From NCBI GenBank assembly GCA_007126175.1, contig SLBU01000121.1:1-6614 (forward strand): DNA of 6,614 bases, read 5' to 3'. This document shows, in pieces, positions 5,240 to 6,614 of the stretch. The notes beneath the pieces are model-generated. The model saw only the letters and a program-made list of their open reading frames with translations, had not been told where the DNA came from and made no database searches. Within the stretch, counting starts at the first letter, position 1. The number at the start of each line of letters is the position of its first letter. Made by a program: the position numbers and the translations under genes. This DNA is from Kiritimatiellia bacterium. Its GTDB lineage: Bacteria; Verrucomicrobiota; Kiritimatiellia; UBA8416.

Positions 5240-6319
5240 CTAAAAACGTTTACGCGGGTGATTCTTTTTGCGATGCGTCTTGATGGCGTGTGCCAGACGC
5301 GTCAGCACCGGCTGGGTTTCGTCCCATCCCAGGCAGGCATCCGTGATGCTTTTACCATAGATAAGAGGCGTTCCAGGCAGGATCTCCTGGCGACCTGATT
5401 GCAGGTAGCTTTCGAGCATGACGCCAAAAACATGTGGGCTGCCCGTTTCGATCTGGGTGGCGATATCCTGTGCTACCACGGCTTGCTGTTGGTATTGTTT
5501 GCGGCTATTGCCATGGCTGCAATCGATCATCAATCGTCGAGGCAGGGACTGTGCCGCGAGGGCTTCGGCAGCTTGTGCGATGGAGTTCTCGTCGTAGTTG
5601 GGGCCCTTGGTGCCGCCTCGCAGAATGAGATGGCAAGCAGGATTTCCGTTGGTTGCCACAATCGCTGCCACACCTTGCTTCGTGACGGAGAGAAAGTGAT
5701 GGGGATGGCGGGCTGCCTCAATTGCATCGACGGCGACTTGGATGTTGCCGGTGGTGGCATTCTTGAATCCGATGGGGCAGGATAATCCCGAGGCGAGTTC
5801 GCGATGCACCTGGCTCTCGGTGGTGCGCGCGCCGATGGCACCCCAGCTTACCAGGTCGGCAATAAACTGCGGCATGATTGTGTCCAGGAACTCGCAACCA
5901 CAGGGTAGCCCCGCATCGGAAATATCCAACAGCAGTTTTCGGGCAATGTGCAATCCCTTGTTGATGGCAAAGGTGTCGTCGAGCATCGGATCATTAATCA
6001 AGCCTTTCCAGCCGATGCTGGTGCGTGGTTTTTCGAAATACACGCGCATGATGATGAGCAGGTCGTCTACGAGTCGTGCGGCTTGCTTCTGCAACAAAGC
6101 GGCATATTCCATGGCGGCATCTGGATCGTGAATGGAGCAGGGCCCCGCAACCACCACGAGGCGATCGTCGGTGCCGTTCAGGCAGTTTTCAATGTGCACG
6201 CGCGTCTGGGCAATTTCCTCGGAGGCAGCATCCGTAATGGGCAGTTCTTCCATCAGGATTGCCGGCGGAATCAAAGGCTTCAGTGCCGCAATGCGTAGGT
6301 CGTCGGTAGTTTGTATCAT
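5240..6319 (-). CDS. aroG: 3-deoxy-7-phosphoheptulonate (DAHP) synthase, AroG-like
   Basis: This enzyme condenses phosphoenolpyruvate and erythrose 4-phosphate to DAHP, the committed step of the shikimate pathway. The 359-residue protein (E. coli AroG has 350) is a class I-alpha enzyme. Landmarks are DDLRI (6-10), VAGPCSIHDP (57-66), MRVYFEKPRT (91-100), GWKGLINDP (103-111), GAIGARTTESQVHRELASG (160-178), GFKN (184-187), LRGG (233-236) and YGKSITDAC (321-329). The metal ligands Cys61, His269, Glu303 and Asp327 are all present. Effector-site residues follow E. coli AroG, the phenylalanine-sensitive isozyme: Asp6-Asp7, Phe144, Asp146, Pro150, Leu175, Leu179, Ser180, Phe209, Ser211 and Val221. 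Phenylalanine feedback inhibition is therefore the best prediction. A basic tail (residues 347-359) extends beyond the E. coli end. The Shine-Dalgarno element is weak (GCGGA). A leftward promoter lies just upstream. Confidence 0.95.
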   Translation of the reverse strand: MIQTTDDLRIAALKPLIPPAILMEELPITDAASEEIAQTRVHIENCLNGTDDRLVVVAGPCSIHDPDAAMEYAALLQKQAARLVDDLLIIMRVYFEKPRTSIGWKGLINDPMLDDTFAINKGLHIARKLLLDISDAGLPCGCEFLDTIMPQFIADLVSWGAIGARTTESQVHRELASGLSCPIGFKNATTGNIQVAVDAIEAARHPHHFLSVTKQGVAAIVATNGNPACHLILRGGTKGPNYDENSIAQAAEALAAQSLPRRLMIDCSHGNSRKQYQQQAVVAQDIATQIETGSPHVFGVMLESYLQSGRQEILPGTPLIYGKSITDACLGWDETQPVLTRLAHAIKTHRKKNHPRKRF

Positions 6320-6358
6320 GATGCAATGGTCCGCGATGTAACAATACGTTGCTTGAGC

Positions 6359-6386
6359 ACAATAGGGTATCGTGCCCGTTTTTCAA
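6359..6386 (-). promoter_or_regulatory. Sigma-70-like promoter of aroG
   Basis: On the minus strand TTGAAA (6386-6381) is followed after 16 bp by TATTGT (6364-6359). The predicted start near 6353 gives a leader of roughly 33 nt before the aroG ATG at 6319. It overlaps the upstream part of the rightward promoter, so the two may interfere or share a regulator. I see no clear TyrR box, although a variant site could be missed by eye. Confidence 0.5.
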
Positions 6387-6393
6387 GCCCGTA

Positions 6394-6402
6394 TGCTACA
6401 AT
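6394..6402 (+). promoter_or_regulatory. Extended -10 promoter facing the right-edge gene
   Basis: TGCTACAAT is a full TGn extension followed by TACAAT, five of six matches to the -10 consensus. Extended -10 promoters can work without a good -35, and none is obvious near 6374-6379. Transcription would start near 6409, giving a leader of about 120 nt before the ATG at 6532. Confidence 0.5.
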
Positions 6403-6410
6403 AGGTCAGG

Positions 6411-6531
6411 GTGAATAACAAGCGGAAGACGGCTGTACACAATAATGCAACAATTCTCATTATGGGCAGCGGGATATGTATCTCGCGGTATTTGCTTCTG
6501 AAATCGCGAGTATTAGGGTATAGATCTGCTT
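6411..6531 (+). promoter_or_regulatory. Structured 5' leader with hairpin and dyad
   Basis: The leader between the rightward promoter and the ATG at 6532 contains an 8-bp hairpin with one G-U pair, CTCGCGGT (6482-6489) against ATCGCGAG (6503-6510), with a 13-nt loop. It also has an AT-rich dyad, ATAATG (6442-6447) against CATTAT (6458-6463). The hairpin is not followed by a T-run, so it is not a standard terminator. It does not match a riboswitch class I can recognise. Confidence 0.35.
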
Positions 6532-6614
6532 ATGAAAATCTTGTCACTACAGAGTGAAACGGATGTTTGTTTTCGAACGGTTTCTCTCGCAGAGGGTCCT
6601 TATGAGAGAATGAG
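6532..6614 (+). CDS. Possible start of an unidentified gene (truncated by window edge)
   Basis: An ATG at 6532 opens a frame that stays open for 27 codons to the window edge, beginning MKILSLQSETDVCFRTVSLA. An in-frame TAG a few codons upstream rules out a longer version. The ribosome-binding site is poor: the nearest AGGG is about 15 nt away. A later in-frame ATG at 6610, with AGAGGG 13 nt before it, is an alternative. Support is mainly the upstream promoter and the divergent arrangement with aroG. No family can be assigned from 27 residues. Confidence 0.35.
   Translation, partial: MKILSLQSETDVCFRTVSLAEGPYERM

Overview
The window looks like chromosomal DNA from a Gram-negative, GC-rich proteobacterium, most likely a gammaproteobacterium. 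The AroG-type DAHP synthase, the CysK-type cysteine synthase and GcvH all carry long stretches that I recognise as close to the Escherichia coli proteins. There is also a predicted outer-membrane beta-barrel and a BtuCDF-type importer. No species can be named from this sequence alone. I see no IS element, integrase, CRISPR array, tRNA or rRNA.

Layout. Positions 1-140 (minus strand) hold the first 46 codons of a membrane protein whose gene runs off the left edge. After a divergent intergenic region, 327-3032 (plus strand) is a tightly overlapping three-gene operon in the order binding lipoprotein (btuF-like), ATPase (btuD-like), permease (btuC-like). It would form a complete inner-membrane ABC importer of the vitamin B12/siderophore class, and the binding protein points to cobalamin or another corrinoid. 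The permease gene ends only 5 bp from the end of the convergent cysK gene.

Positions 3038-6319 are a minus-strand run, read right to left: aroG-type DAHP synthase (first step of aromatic amino acid synthesis), gcvH (lipoyl carrier of the glycine cleavage system), a small unrecognised outer-membrane beta-barrel protein whose start overlaps the end of gcvH, and cysK (final step of cysteine synthesis). aroG and cysK each have a recognisable sigma-70-like promoter. gcvH and the barrel gene are translationally overlapped. The 244 bp between the barrel gene and cysK contain no convincing gene.

Positions 6320-6614 form a divergent intergenic region. The aroG promoter faces left and a strong extended -10 promoter faces right, towards a leader with a hairpin and the first codons of a gene that leaves the window.

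Most of the window is ordinary core metabolism and transport. The points most worth a second look are the gcvH/beta-barrel overlap, the unrecognised barrel itself, the lipoprotein form of the B12-binding protein, and the structured leader at the right edge. I do not see strong evidence for a new multi-gene system.
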